NCBI RefSeq assembly: GCF_000277645.1
Contig: NZ_AKGG01000005.1
Coordinates: 186,001-250,000 of the forward strand
From: Weissella koreensis KCTC 3621
Lineage (GTDB): Bacteria; Bacillota; Bacilli; Lactobacillales; Lactobacillaceae
Direction of reading: 5' to 3'
DNA length: 64,000 nucleotides
Shown: positions 47,148-60,306 of the stretch, one piece after another
Layout: each line of letters opens with the position of its first letter
How positions within the stretch are numbered: position 1 is the stretch's first letter
The notes under the pieces: generated by a model
Database searches by the model: none
What the model saw: only the letters and a program-made list of their open reading frames with translations
What the model was told of the DNA's origin: nothing
Translations under genes and position numbers: made by a program

Positions 47148-48083
47148 ATGATGAATAAGCGAGCGCGTATTATTTATAATCCGACCTCTGGTCGAGAAGC
47201 AATTAGACGTGATTTAGTTGATATTCTATCAGTCTATGAAAAGGCAGGTTATGAAACGTCAGCTTTTGCCACGACAGCAAGTCCGAAATCAGCTGAAAAT
47301 GAAGCTCGACGAGCTGCTTTGGATGGATTCGATCTACTTGTTGCTGCTGGTGGAGATGGGACAATTAATGAAGTTGTTAACGGAATCGCGTCATTAGATC
47401 ATCGCCCAAAATTAGCGATTATTCCCGCTGGAACCACAAATGATTTTGCGCGAGCCTTAAGAATCCCTAGAAACGAGCCATTTGAAGCTGCATCAGTTAT
47501 TTTAAAAGATCAATCAGCTTTAATGGACGTTGGTCGTGCGAATGAAGAATACTTCATTAATATTGCCGCGGGTGGTTCAATTTCAGAATTAACTTATAAG
47601 GTGCCATCAAAGCTGAAATCTATGTACGGATATTTAGCTTATGTTGTGAAGGGAGCTGAATTAATTCCCCGAACTAAGCCAATGCATCTGCGGGTGAAAT
47701 ATGATGAGGGTGTTTATGAAGGCCCTTCATCTATGTTTTTCTTAGCTTTAACAAATTCTGTGGGTGGTTTTGAATCAATTGTGCCAGATGCTAAGTTAAA
47801 TGATGGTAAATTTACGGTTTTGATTGTTAAGACTACTAAAATTCCAGAAATTATGACATTGATTACTGAAGTCTTAAATGGTGGACGACATGTTGATGAT
47901 CCTAATCTAATTTATGTTAAATCTTCTCATGTTGAAGTTGAGTCGCTTAATGCAGATGAACAAGTGATGGTTAACTTAGATGGTGAATATGGGGGCGATG
48001 CACCAATGGTCTTTGATAATTATCAAAGACATATTGAAATTGTGTCCAACTTTAGTGAGAAAGATCAAAAGAACTTATTATAA
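47148..48083 (+). CDS. dagK: Diacylglycerol kinase, DagK/DgkB type
   Basis: 311 residues. Soluble lipid kinase with the DAGK catalytic domain: IIYNPTSGREAIRRDL and AAGGDGTINEVVNGI, then AIIPAGTTNDFARALRIP. It phosphorylates diacylglycerol released by lipoteichoic acid synthesis. Starts right after gatB; ATG 47148 has GGAGG four bases upstream, ATG 47151 would space it better. Adjacent gat genes show common operon layout in lactobacilli. Confidence 0.95.
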   Translation: MMNKRARIIYNPTSGREAIRRDLVDILSVYEKAGYETSAFATTASPKSAENEARRAALDGFDLLVAAGGDGTINEVVNGIASLDHRPKLAIIPAGTTNDFARALRIPRNEPFEAASVILKDQSALMDVGRANEEYFINIAAGGSISELTYKVPSKLKSMYGYLAYVVKGAELIPRTKPMHLRVKYDEGVYEGPSSMFFLALTNSVGGFESIVPDAKLNDGKFTVLIVKTTKIPEIMTLITEVLNGGRHVDDPNLIYVKSSHVEVESLNADEQVMVNLDGEYGGDAPMVFDNYQRHIEIVSNFSEKDQKNLL

Positions 48084-48101
48084 ATAAAAATAAAAAAATG
48101 T

Positions 48102-48130
48102 TTGACAATTACTTGGGTATTAGTTATACT
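48102..48130 (+). promoter_or_regulatory. Promoter of isolated tRNA-Gly
   Basis: Perfect TTGACA (48102-48107), 17 bp, TATACT (48125-48130), about 33 bases before the tRNA. Confidence 0.9.
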
Positions 48131-48162
48131 AGTTTATGTTGTTAAGGCAACAGCAAGTAATT

Positions 48163-48234
48163 GCGGATGTAGTACAATGGCTAGTGCTCCAGCCTTCCAA
48201 GCTGAGAATGCGGGTTCGATTCCCGTCATCCGCT
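48163..48234 (+). tRNA. tRNA-Gly (TCC)
   Basis: Cloverleaf with anticodon loop CTTCCAA, GGTTCGATTCC T-arm and 7-bp acceptor; discriminator T; no encoded CCA. It is identical over 72 bases to the copies at 59537 and 59655, but stands alone between dagK and pgl with its own promoter and terminator. Confidence 0.97.
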
Positions 48235-48250
48235 TAAATTAAAACTTGAA

Positions 48251-48282
48251 AAGATCGAAACATTATTGTTTCGGTCTTTTTT
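48251..48282 (+). terminator. Terminator after tRNA-Gly
   Basis: AAGATCGAAACA pairs with TGTTTCGGTCTT (one G-U), followed by TTTT. Confidence 0.88.
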
Positions 48283-48341
48283 ATTTCAAATTGTTAAGAT
48301 GTATTATGTCTGAGATTAAAAAAGATGATTTATTAAAATTA

Positions 48342-48365
48342 ATGAAAGCGCACTCATGATATAAT
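48342..48365 (+). promoter_or_regulatory. pgl promoter with CcpA (cre) site
   Basis: ATGAAAGCGCACTCA (48342-48356) matches the consensus WTGNAANCGNWNNCW fully. It abuts an extended -10 (TGA-TATAAT, 48357-48365). A CcpA repressor there would block the lactonase promoter in rich sugar. Inferred from sequence. Confidence 0.65.
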
Positions 48366-48399
48366 AAATAAGAATTAAAATCATAGGGGGAAATAATTA

Positions 48400-49410
48400 A
48401 TGCTAAATGAAAAAGTTTTCTTTGGGACTTATACTCGACGTATTTCAGAAGGGCTATATCAAGCAGATTTAATTGATGGCCATTTGGAAAATTCTAAATT
48501 AGTAGCTAAGTTAGGTAGTCCGACTTATACGACGCTAGCCAATAACGATGTCATCTATACTGTTGATAAAGTTGATGATCAGGGTGGGGTGGCAGTAGTG
48601 AATGCTATCACTGGAAAGATTAAGCAAACATTATTACAACCAGGAGCCTCACCAGCTTATTTAGGGCTTGATACTAAGCGCCAACTACTATTTTCTGGTA
48701 ATTATCATAAAGGTACGCTCGATATTTTTAAAATGGATCAAAATGGGATGTTAACATTGAGTGATCATTTTCAAAATGAAGGGAGCGGACCTCGACCAGA
48801 ACAAACTAGCTCGCATATCCACTTTACGAATTTGACACCAGATCAAAAATTGGTAGTTGTTGATTTAGGGACTGATGAAGTTTTGTTTTTTGACCTTTCT
48901 GAACAAGGTAAAATAACATCTGAAACTCGTTTTCAAACTGAAGCTGGATTTGGTCCTCGGCATATTCGGTTTAGTCCAGATGGTAAAACGGCTTATTTAT
49001 TGGGTGAATTATCTTCAAAACTAATGATTTTGGATTATCAAGATGGTAAACTAGCTGTAAAACAAACCTTGGCAACGATTCCGTCTGAATGGACAGAACA
49101 TAATGGGGCGGCGGCAATTCGGGTCTCTCAGGATGGCCGATTTGTTTATGTTTCAAACCGAGGAAATAATTCTGTTGCGGTATTTAATGTCGCTGGTGAA
49201 GAAGCTGAATTAGTTCAATTAATTAGTACAGAAGGTGACTTTCCACGAGATATGGCGTTTAATTCTACAGAAGAATATTTAATCGTCGCAAATCAGAATA
49301 CTGATAATGTAAGTGTCTTTAAGCGTGATAATCAAACAGGAGAGTTAACATTGAGTCAAAAAGACTTTATGATTCCTGAGGGTGTTCGAGTTGAATTTAA
49401 TTCTAAATAA
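48400..49410 (+). CDS. pgl: 6-phosphogluconolactonase (YkgB-type beta-propeller)
   Basis: 336 residues, seven-bladed propeller lactonase. Repeated blade motifs (VFFGTYTRRISEGLYQADL, FGPRHIRFSPDGKTAYLLGELS, GRFVYVSNRGNNSVAVF) and the YkgB-like FPRDMAFNSTEEYLIVANQNTDNVSVF. It hydrolyses 6-phosphogluconolactone in the phosphoketolase feed pathway used by heterofermenters. RBS GGGGGAAA. A cre-like site lies in its promoter. Confidence 0.92.
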   Translation: MLNEKVFFGTYTRRISEGLYQADLIDGHLENSKLVAKLGSPTYTTLANNDVIYTVDKVDDQGGVAVVNAITGKIKQTLLQPGASPAYLGLDTKRQLLFSGNYHKGTLDIFKMDQNGMLTLSDHFQNEGSGPRPEQTSSHIHFTNLTPDQKLVVVDLGTDEVLFFDLSEQGKITSETRFQTEAGFGPRHIRFSPDGKTAYLLGELSSKLMILDYQDGKLAVKQTLATIPSEWTEHNGAAAIRVSQDGRFVYVSNRGNNSVAVFNVAGEEAELVQLISTEGDFPRDMAFNSTEEYLIVANQNTDNVSVFKRDNQTGELTLSQKDFMIPEGVRVEFNSK

Positions 49411-49431
49411 GAATAGGGGCAGGAAAAATAT

Positions 49432-50607
49432 ATGGATAAAAAAGATCAATCAAGGCGATCATGGACCTGGCAATGGTTTTGGGATAATAAATTTGTTTCA
49501 GCATTGCTAGTTGTTTTACTGGTTTTGATTATTATTTTCATGCTACAAAAAGTTGATTTTATTTTCCAACCACTCTTTTCACTGTTTTCAGCAGTAGGGG
49601 CACCAATTATTGTAGCGGGATTATTTTATTATTTAATGAATCCTATGGTGGATTGGTTAGAGGAACGTCACCATGTAAATCGGGTATTAACGATTACTGG
49701 TCAATTTATTGGCTTGATTTTGTTAATCGTATTAGCAGTTATTGCAGTGATTCCTTGGCTTCAGAACCAAATTTATAGTTTGATACAGCATTGGCCAGAA
49801 TATTGGCGAGGTATTTCCAATTGGATTGATGCCTTGATGAAAAATAACGATTTTAAAATGGTAAATGAATGGCTCAAAAAGAATGATAAAATGATTGATC
49901 AAACTTTGAAATCGTTGACAACAGGAGGAACGTTTCATGTTTCCTCAGTCTTTGGAACGATGAGCTCGGTAGTGATAACGATTGTCACCTTCCCGCTAAT
50001 ACTTTTTTATCTATTAAAAGATGGACACCAATTGCCTGATTTTATAGTTAAGTTTTTGCCAAAGCGCATGCAAGGTTCTATGCATGAAACTATTACTGAA
50101 ATCAATATGCAAATGTCTAACTATATTCGTGGACAAATTTCTGTGGCGGTGGCAGTAGCAATTATGTTTGCAATTGGATTTACAGTTGTGGGATTGCCAT
50201 ATGGATGGCTACTTGCGATCGCAGCCGGATTTTTAAATTTAATTCCTTTTTTGGGATCGTTTTTAGCGATGATTCCGGCGGTGATTGTTGCGATCTTTAT
50301 TTCACCAATGATGTTAGTTAAAATTTTAATCGTCTTTTCAGTTGAACAATTTTTGGAAGGGAAGGTGGTTTCACCTAAATTATTAGGTGATTCATTGAAA
50401 ATTCATCCCGTCACTGTGGTAGTAATTTTATTATCAGCGGGTAATATGTTTGGATTCTTAGGAGTTTTGTTTGGTATTCCGGGGTATGCTGTTTTGAAGG
50501 TCTTGATTTCAAAATTATATCAATGGTGGCAAAGTGCATCTTCGTTGTATGAAGATGAAGATGAGTCTTCCAAGAAAGCTATTCAATTAAAACCAAACCC
50601 TAAATAA
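49432..50607 (+). CDS. AI-2E family transporter-like membrane protein
   Basis: 391 residues with PF01594-type layout: two N-terminal helices (FVSALLVVLLVLIIIFMLQ), a central soluble region with QHWPEYWRGISNWI, and C-terminal helices including LNLIPFLGSFLAMIPAVIVAIF and GNMFGFLGVLFGIPGYA. Members export autoinducer 2 in some species or act in Na+/H+ exchange; the exact role here is unknown. RBS GGGGCAGG. Follows pgl by 21 bases. Confidence 0.9.
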   Translation: MDKKDQSRRSWTWQWFWDNKFVSALLVVLLVLIIIFMLQKVDFIFQPLFSLFSAVGAPIIVAGLFYYLMNPMVDWLEERHHVNRVLTITGQFIGLILLIVLAVIAVIPWLQNQIYSLIQHWPEYWRGISNWIDALMKNNDFKMVNEWLKKNDKMIDQTLKSLTTGGTFHVSSVFGTMSSVVITIVTFPLILFYLLKDGHQLPDFIVKFLPKRMQGSMHETITEINMQMSNYIRGQISVAVAVAIMFAIGFTVVGLPYGWLLAIAAGFLNLIPFLGSFLAMIPAVIVAIFISPMMLVKILIVFSVEQFLEGKVVSPKLLGDSLKIHPVTVVVILLSAGNMFGFLGVLFGIPGYAVLKVLISKLYQWWQSASSLYEDEDESSKKAIQLKPNPK

Positions 50608-50617
50608 TAAAAAAATA

Positions 50618-50652
50618 AAAAAGATTCGGACTAAAAAGTTCGAATCTTTTTT
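50618..50652. terminator. Bidirectional terminator
   Basis: AAAAGATTCGGACT pairs with AGTTCGAATCTTTT, with T-runs both ways. It serves the convergent AI-2E-like and DedA genes. Confidence 0.88.
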
Positions 50653-50672
50653 GTTGGATATTTTAAATCGGA

Positions 50673-51359
50673 TTAATTTTCAATGTTACTTTGGCTCATC
50701 TTTTTTTCCTTTTTACTAGCGAGGTAAGAACGCAGACCAGCAATGATAGCCGGTAAGGCTGTAACAACTAATATCCCAATAATAACTAATGAAAAGTGAT
50801 CACGAATGAATGGAATACTTCCAAAGTAGAAGCCAGCCTCAACTGCAATGGTAGTCCAAAGAGTAGCTGCAATGATGTCTAGAATAACGAAGGACTTGTA
50901 TGAAAAGCCCGAGACGGAAGATACGAATGGAGTAAGCGTTCGAATAATAGGTAAGAATCGTGAAAAAATGATAGCAAGTGGACCGTGTTTAATAAAAAAA
51001 TTATTGGCTTCATCCAGTTGCTTTTGCTTAATGAAGCGACCAAGTAGGGGGTGATGAACTAATTTCAGTCCAATAGTTCGACCTAAGAAGAAATTACAAG
51101 AGTCACCAAGAACTGCAGCACACCAGAACAAGAGGATCAATGCATAATGGTGAAGCTCACTTCCCGGAATTGCAGCAATGGCACCAGCAGCGAATAAGAG
51201 AGAGTCACCTGGCAAAAATGGAAGAATAACAGCTCCAGTTTCAATAAAGATAACGGCGAATAGTAATACGTATGACCAAGGTCCTAAGATATTAACCCAG
51301 TGAGCCAGATGCTTATCAAGATGTAGCATAATATCAATTAATATTTGAAAATAATTCAT
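50673..51359 (-). CDS. DedA family membrane protein
   Basis: 228 residues. Family blocks: FIETGAVILPFLPGDSLLFAAG, the re-entrant GDSCNFFLGRTIG, and FFIKHGPLAIIFSRFLPIIRTLTPFVSSVSG with the conserved Arg-Phe-x-Pro. DedA proteins recycle undecaprenyl phosphate or flip lipids; the exact subtype is not decided by sequence. Single gene on the minus strand. Confidence 0.93.
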   Translation of the reverse strand: MNYFQILIDIMLHLDKHLAHWVNILGPWSYVLLFAVIFIETGAVILPFLPGDSLLFAAGAIAAIPGSELHHYALILLFWCAAVLGDSCNFFLGRTIGLKLVHHPLLGRFIKQKQLDEANNFFIKHGPLAIIFSRFLPIIRTLTPFVSSVSGFSYKSFVILDIIAATLWTTIAVEAGFYFGSIPFIRDHFSLVIIGILVVTALPAIIAGLRSYLASKKEKKMSQSNIEN

Positions 51360-51509
51360 TTTTAGAAATCTCCGTTTTTAACTTTATTCATTAATGAGGT
51401 TTAAACAATTATTAATTTTAGCCTGAATGCTAGTTAAATGCTAGTCATTTGATGTGGTATAATTGTTTTTATAAAATTTATAAAAATAAGAATAGAAATG
51501 AGAATACAA

Positions 51510-52091
51510 ATGTTACCACAATTTGATTTAGAACATGTTGAAGGACCAGTGGCTGTTTTTGAAACAACAATGGGAACGATTAAATTTAAATTATTTCCAA
51601 CACAGGCACCTAAAACCGTCGAAAACTTTACTGGATTAATTGAAAAAGGTTATTATGATGGAATTATCTTCCATCGAGTTATTAGTGATTTTATGATTCA
51701 AGGTGGTGATCCAACTGGAACTGGAATGGGAGGAGAATCTATCTGGGGCGATTCATTTGAGGATGAATTTTCAAATGAGGTCTTTAACTTCCGCGGAGCA
51801 CTATCAATGGCTAATGCTGGCCCTAACACTAATGGGTCACAATTCTTTATTGTAGAATCATCACATGTGCCAAATGATATGATTAAGCAACTAGATGCCA
51901 TTATGCCTAAAGAAGTAACGAACCGTTATGCTACTGAAGGTGGAACACCTTGGTTAGATCGTCGTCATACTGTCTTTGGACATGTTTTAGAAGGATTGGA
52001 TACTGTTGAATCAATTGCAAAGGTAAAAGTTGATTATGCTGATAAGCCAATTGATCCAATCGTTATTACACGTGCTTATCTAGAAGCTTAA
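51510..52091 (+). CDS. Cyclophilin-type peptidyl-prolyl isomerase
   Basis: 193 residues from ATG 51510; ATG 51498 is an alternative, and neither has a strong Shine-Dalgarno (GAG seven bases before 51510). The cyclophilin core shows [52 protein letters not shown] and [12 protein letters not shown]. It is cytosolic, without signal peptide, and speeds prolyl isomerisation. Confidence 0.9.
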   Translation: MLPQFDLEHVEGPVAVFETTMGTIKFKLFPTQAPKTVENFTGLIEKGYYDGIIFHRVISDFMIQGGDPTGTGMGGESIWGDSFEDEFSNEVFNFRGALSMANAGPNTNGSQFFIVESSHVPNDMIKQLDAIMPKEVTNRYATEGGTPWLDRRHTVFGHVLEGLDTVESIAKVKVDYADKPIDPIVITRAYLEA

Positions 52092-52123
52092 GTTTATTAT
52101 CGAAGATTATCTGAGGTTCACTT

Positions 52124-52510
52124 ATGGAATACCAAATTGGTCAATTAGTTGAAGGTGTGATCACAGGAATTCAACCATATGGTGCTTTTTTACAGTTAGA
52201 TGCGCATACGCAGGGATTGATTCATATTTCTGAATGTCGATCAGCCTATATTCAAAGTGTCGATGAGGAACTTAAAGTTGGGGATGTAGTTAAAGTTGTA
52301 GTCTTAAATATCGATCATTATTCAAAGAAGATATCTTTATCCCGTCGAGAAACGTTACTAGAAGCAAGTCAACGATCGATTGTAGTGAAAAAGCATCCTA
52401 ATAAAGGAAAAATCCATTATTGGACCAATCAATATACAGAATATGGTTTTAAGACGATTACTGAATCATATCCGGTAATGCTGCAAGAAGCGTTAGGACG
52501 TTTAAAATAG
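52124..52510 (+). CDS. S1-domain RNA-binding protein, GSP13/YugI type
   Basis: 128 residues. The S1 fold covers residues 3-72: QIGQLVEGVITGIQPYGAFLQLDAHTQGLIHISE, then ELKVGDVVKVVVLNIDHYSKKISLSRRE. GSP13-like proteins associate with ribosomes under stress. The C-terminal 50 residues are basic. A close neighbour of the cyclophilin gene (32 bases), probably one transcript. Confidence 0.92.
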   Translation: MEYQIGQLVEGVITGIQPYGAFLQLDAHTQGLIHISECRSAYIQSVDEELKVGDVVKVVVLNIDHYSKKISLSRRETLLEASQRSIVVKKHPNKGKIHYWTNQYTEYGFKTITESYPVMLQEALGRLK

Positions 52511-52555
52511 ATTGATAATTTAATTGTCGATTGGAATTGAAAGGACATTTATAGT

Positions 52556-52939
52556 ATGTCATTAATTGCAGGAACGATTTATTTTACTAGAGGGGATCAA
52601 ACATTCTTTTTAGTTACTGATCAACCCGCCTCTAAATTTTTCACAGTAAGAATGCATCGACACAAAAATGATACTGCACTAGGTGCATTATTAACTGGAA
52701 TTCGTAATGAGTTGGGAATTGACCCTGAAACATTGCGATTAGGCGAATTAGGTGCTTGGCATACACAAGGGTTATCGGTTCAAGATGATTTAATCTCACT
52801 TTATACGTTAGAATTACTTGATGAAAGTACGCTTAACTTAGAGCGCTTAAGTAATTTAGGAATGTCTTTTGCTAGTGCAGGTAGTCTATCAAAACTTATT
52901 ACAAAGGTAGATGTAACTGGTGTGGCAAGGCTAGAATAA
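52556..52939 (+). CDS. Nudix-like protein without catalytic box
   Basis: 127 residues. The fold order (FTRGDQTFFLVTDQ, then GALLTGIRNELGIDPETLRLGELGAW) resembles a Nudix hydrolase, where G-x5-E-x7-REUxEExGU should appear, but the catalytic glutamates are missing. It could be a degenerate or binding-only relative. AAGGA precedes the ATG. Its terminator closes the block before the rRNA operon. Confidence 0.6.
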   Translation: MSLIAGTIYFTRGDQTFFLVTDQPASKFFTVRMHRHKNDTALGALLTGIRNELGIDPETLRLGELGAWHTQGLSVQDDLISLYTLELLDESTLNLERLSNLGMSFASAGSLSKLITKVDVTGVARLE

Positions 52940-52952
52940 TTGAATAATAATT

Positions 52953-53008
52953 GGCATTTTGAGTATCCCTAAACTAAACTTAGAGATACTACGAAATGCT
53001 TTTTTATT
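52953..53008 (+). terminator. Terminator before the rRNA operon
   Basis: GCATTTTGAGTATC and GATACTACGAAATGC form a stem with one bulge, followed by TTTTTTA. Confidence 0.85.
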
Positions 53009-53048
53009 TGTATGTACCAAATTGATTGAAATAAATTTCTTAAAAGTG

Positions 53049-53175
53049 TTGACATGTTTCTTTAAATTGAGTATTATTATTAAGTTGTCTTTTGGCAGGA
53101 AATAAATTTAAAAATTTCCATCTCTAAAAAACATTTATAAAAAGTGTTGACATTGAGTTTTGAACGTTGTATACT
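53049..53175 (+). promoter_or_regulatory. Tandem rRNA promoters P1 and P2
   Basis: P1: TTGACA (53049-53054), 17 bp, TATTAT (53072-53077). P2: TTGACA (53147-53152), 17 bp, TATACT (53170-53175). Both are near consensus and spaced 98 bases apart, the usual rRNA pattern. Confidence 0.9.
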
Positions 53176-53214
53176 TATAAACGTTGTTAAAAAGCAACAG
53201 AAAATAGTTCTTTG

Positions 53215-53232
53215 AAAACTAAATAACGTTTC
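53215..53232 (+). other. 5' arm of 16S rRNA processing stem
   Basis: AAAACTAAATAACGTTTC is the exact reverse complement of 54986-55003. The two arms enclose the 16S gene as an RNase III-type processing stem. Confidence 0.85.
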
Positions 53233-53372
53233 GATGAAACAAATGTGCAGGTGTGTCTCATATTTATAATATGGAAGATACAAACATTTGCGAAGTCAAT
53301 TTCGCTAGTAAATTCGTTTAACAACTGTTAAACAACAAAAAAAAGATTGAGTTATACTCAAGCTTTTCAATT

Positions 53373-58182
<4,810 letters not shown>

Positions 58183-58270
58183 GAATACGACGTGGTGGTT
58201 CGTTTATATTTATTTTTAAAAAAACACTTGACAATATGGTTCAGTTTTGAGAAAATTAATTCTCGTAAGC

Positions 58271-58388
58271 GTGTCGTAACGATAGCACTGAGGTCACACC
58301 TGTTCCCATCCCGAACACAGAAGTTAAGCTCAGTCACGCCGAAAGTAGTTGGAGGATCGCCTCCTGCGAGGATAGGAAGTTGCGACGC
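58271..58388 (+). rRNA. rrf: 5S ribosomal RNA
   Basis: 118 bases with the 5' GTGTCGTAAC pairing the 3' GTTGCGACGC, and the CCATCCCGAACACAGAAGTT core. Ends estimated. Confidence 0.93.
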
Positions 58389-58394
58389 AATCAT

Positions 58395-58467
58395 GGACGT
58401 TTAGCTCAGCTGGGAGAGCACCTGCCTTACAAGCAGGGGGTCACAGGTTCGATCCCTGTAACGTCCA
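58395..58467 (+). tRNA. tRNA-Val (TAC)
   Basis: 73 bases, anticodon loop CTTACAA, standard arms; seven bases after 5S. First of 16 tRNAs. Confidence 0.96.
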
Positions 58468-58469
58468 TT

Positions 58470-58542
58470 GGATCGTTAGCTCAGTTGGTAGAGCAGTGGA
58501 CTTTTAATCCATTTGTCCAGGGTTCGAACCCCTGACGATCCA
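58470..58542 (+). tRNA. tRNA-Lys (TTT)
   Basis: 73 bases, anticodon loop CTTTTAA; two bases after tRNA-Val. Confidence 0.96.
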
Positions 58543-58578
58543 TTGCCGAAAGGCATTATAAAAATGGCAATTACCATT

Positions 58579-58651
58579 GCCGACTTAGCTCAGTTGGTAG
58601 AGCATCGCTCTTGTAAAGCGGAGGTCGAAGGTTCGAACCCTTTAGTCGGCA
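58579..58651 (+). tRNA. tRNA-Thr (TGT)
   Basis: 73 bases, anticodon loop CTTGTAA, GCCGACT acceptor. Candidate ligand of the thrS T-box family; the specifier read there is ACU, a codon of another Thr isoacceptor. Confidence 0.95.
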
Positions 58652-58653
58652 TT

Positions 58654-58737
58654 GCTGGATTGGCGGAATAGGTAGACGCAGGGGACTTAAAATCCCCCGA
58701 TGGAAACATCGTGCCGGTTCGATTCCGGCATCCAGCA
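58654..58737 (+). tRNA. tRNA-Leu (TAA)
   Basis: 84 bases with long variable arm (CGATGGAAACATCG); anticodon loop CTTAAAA. Confidence 0.95.
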
Positions 58738-58753
58738 TTTAACATATAATAAC

Positions 58754-58827
58754 GCACCTATAGCGCAATTGGATAGAGTGTCTGACTACGAATCAGAAGG
58801 TTGCAGGTTCGACTCCTGCTAGGTGCA
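58754..58827 (+). tRNA. tRNA-Arg (ACG)
   Basis: 74 bases, anticodon loop CTACGAA. ACG is read as ICG by TadA; gene outside the window. Confidence 0.95.
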
Positions 58828-58861
58828 TTTAGTCTTAAGGACTAATTATAAAATTTAATAT

Positions 58862-58935
58862 CGGGACGTAGCTCAGCTTGGTAGAGCACCTGGTTTGGGA
58901 CCAGGGGGTCGCAGGTTCGAATCCTGTCGTCCCGA
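58862..58935 (+). tRNA. tRNA-Pro (TGG)
   Basis: 74 bases, CGGGACG acceptor, anticodon loop TTTGGGA. Confidence 0.95.
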
Positions 58936-58964
58936 TTCTATAATGATTAAATATTATTATATTT

Positions 58965-59038
58965 CGCGGTGTAGCTCAGCTGGCTAGAGCGTCCGGTTCA
59001 TACCCGGGAGGTCGAGGGTTCGATCCCCCCCGCCGCGA
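58965..59038 (+). tRNA. tRNA-Met elongator (CAT)
   Basis: 74 bases; CGGTGTAGCTCAGCTGGCTA body matches the Bacillus elongator tRNA-Met. Expected substrate of TmcAL (1292-2476). Confidence 0.9.
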
Positions 59039-59052
59039 TTTGACTTAACCAA

Positions 59053-59126
59053 GGACCTTTAGCTCAGTTGGTTAGAGCAGACGGCTCATAACCGTCCGGT
59101 CGTCGGTTCGAGTCCGACAGGGTCCA
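59053..59126 (+). tRNA. tRNA-Ile2 (CAT, lysidine type)
   Basis: 74 bases; GGACCTTTAGCTCAGTTGGT body and GACGGCTCATAACCGTC anticodon arm are those of the ATA-reading tRNA-Ile2, whose C34 is changed to lysidine by TilS. Separated from tRNA-Met by identity of body, not anticodon. Confidence 0.8.
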
Positions 59127-59161
59127 TAGTGTTTGATGGATTTTGTTACTTATTGTATTAT

Positions 59162-59251
59162 GGAGATGTACCCAAGTCTGGCTGAAGGGAACGGTCTTGA
59201 AAACCGTCAGGTCGGGAAACCGGCGCGTGGGTTCGAATCCCACCATCTCCT
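59162..59251 (+). tRNA. tRNA-Ser (TGA)
   Basis: 90 bases with long variable arm; anticodon loop CTTGAAA. Discriminator is T, whereas the other tRNA-Ser here (59831) has the usual G. Confidence 0.93.
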
Positions 59252-59273
59252 TTGTTTCATTTAATATTATTAT

Positions 59274-59347
59274 CGCGGGTTGGAGCAGTCTGGTAGCTCG
59301 TCGGGCCCATAACCCGAAGGTCGTAGGTTCAAATCCTACACCCGCAA
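59274..59347 (+). tRNA. tRNA-fMet initiator (CAT)
   Basis: 74 bases; C1-A72 mismatch and the GGG-CCC anticodon stem (CGGGCCCATAACCCG) mark the initiator. Confidence 0.95.
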
Positions 59348-59350
59348 TTT

Positions 59351-59424
59351 GGTCGCATGGTCTAGTTGGCTAGGACGCCTGCCTGTCACGCAGGAGATCA
59401 CGGGTTCGAACCCCGTTGTGACCG
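59351..59424 (+). tRNA. tRNA-Asp (GTC)
   Basis: 74 bases, anticodon loop CTGTCAC, discriminator G. Confidence 0.95.
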
Positions 59425-59431
59425 TTATAAT

Positions 59432-59504
59432 GGCTCGGTAGCTCAGTTGGTAGAGCATACGATTGAAGCTCGTAGTGTCGGGGGTTCGATTCCCTTCCGC
59501 GCCA
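59432..59504 (+). tRNA. tRNA-Phe (GAA), with acceptor mismatch
   Basis: 73 bases, canonical arm lengths; anticodon loop TTGAAGC. The acceptor GGCTCGG faces CCGCGCC, so base 4 (T) meets base 69 (C), a mismatch. Two G-U pairs in the T-stem. A G at position 4 would restore pairing. Confidence 0.9.
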
Positions 59505-59536
59505 TTGGCTTTAAAGCCATTTTAAATTTTAATTAA

Positions 59537-59608
59537 GCGGATGTAGTACAATGGCTAGTGCTCCAGCCTTCCAAGCTGAGAATGCGGGTTCGATTCCCGT
59601 CATCCGCT
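59537..59608 (+). tRNA. tRNA-Gly (TCC), copy 2
   Basis: 72 bases, identical to 48163-48234. Anticodon loop CTTCCAA. Confidence 0.97.
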
Positions 59609-59654
59609 TTCCATGTTAAAGTAATGTGGAAAGGGTATTTACAAACTTAATTAA

Positions 59655-59726
59655 GCGGATGTAGTACAATGGCTAGTGCTCCAGCCTTCCAAGCTGAGAA
59701 TGCGGGTTCGATTCCCGTCATCCGCT
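59655..59726 (+). tRNA. tRNA-Gly (TCC), copy 3
   Basis: 72 bases, identical to the other two; 46 bases after copy 2. The upstream AATTAA is shared too, suggesting recent duplication. Confidence 0.97.
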
Positions 59727-59730
59727 CTAT

Positions 59731-59804
59731 GGGCCTGTAGCTCAGCTGGTTAGAGCGCTGTGTTGATAACGCAGAGGTCACAGGTTCGAGTCCTGTCAGG
59801 CCCA
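59731..59804 (+). tRNA. tRNA-Ile (GAT)
   Basis: 74 bases, anticodon loop TTGATAA, body as in the tRNA-Ile usually found in rRNA spacers. Here it lies in the tRNA cluster. Confidence 0.95.
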
Positions 59805-59830
59805 TTTGTTTAATAGAATGTTAAACATTT

Positions 59831-59918
59831 GGGGACATACTCAAGAGGCTGAAGAGGCGCCCCTGCTAAGGGTGTAGGTCGGGAAACTGGCGCGAGGGTT
59901 CGAATCCCTCTGTCTCCG
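59831..59918 (+). tRNA. tRNA-Ser (GCT)
   Basis: 88 bases with long variable arm; anticodon loop CTGCTAA; discriminator G. Last tRNA of the cluster. Confidence 0.95.
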
Positions 59919-59939
59919 TTATAATAAAATAAATTATTA

Positions 59940-59989
59940 AAAACTCCGTTATATCATGCTAATTGCTGGTATAACGGAGTTTATTTTTG
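59940..59989 (+). terminator. Terminator of the rRNA-tRNA operon
   Basis: AAACTCCGTTATA pairs with TATAACGGAGTTT around a 16-base loop, followed by ATTTTTG. Confidence 0.88.
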
Positions 59990-60306
59990 TTAGTAAAGAT
60001 TCAAAAAGATTCAAATTGAATTTATTAGAATACATAGCTTAGTGTGCATTTTTTTGAAATCATATAAAAAAGAAAATAAAGCAAAAATTTGTTTGATGTA
60101 TAAATTCATAAAAATATTTTTTAAATATCAATTGAAATATAATGACACTTAGTTTGTTATTCATATCCTGATAAGAATAATGTCTTAACAATATGAATAA
60201 TTTTCTATTGACATTATTAGATGATCGAAACAATAAATTAAGGTCTTGTGTTGTATGCGTTTCCCCAATATACTTGAAACTATCTTAAAGGAGAGTGGGG
60301 ATTGCG
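59990..60306. other. AT-rich intergenic region
   Basis: No gene. A TTGACA (about 60209) with TTATTA-type -10 lies upstream of the XRE regulator. AAAGGAG for it is at 60287-60293. Otherwise nothing recognised. Confidence 0.6.
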
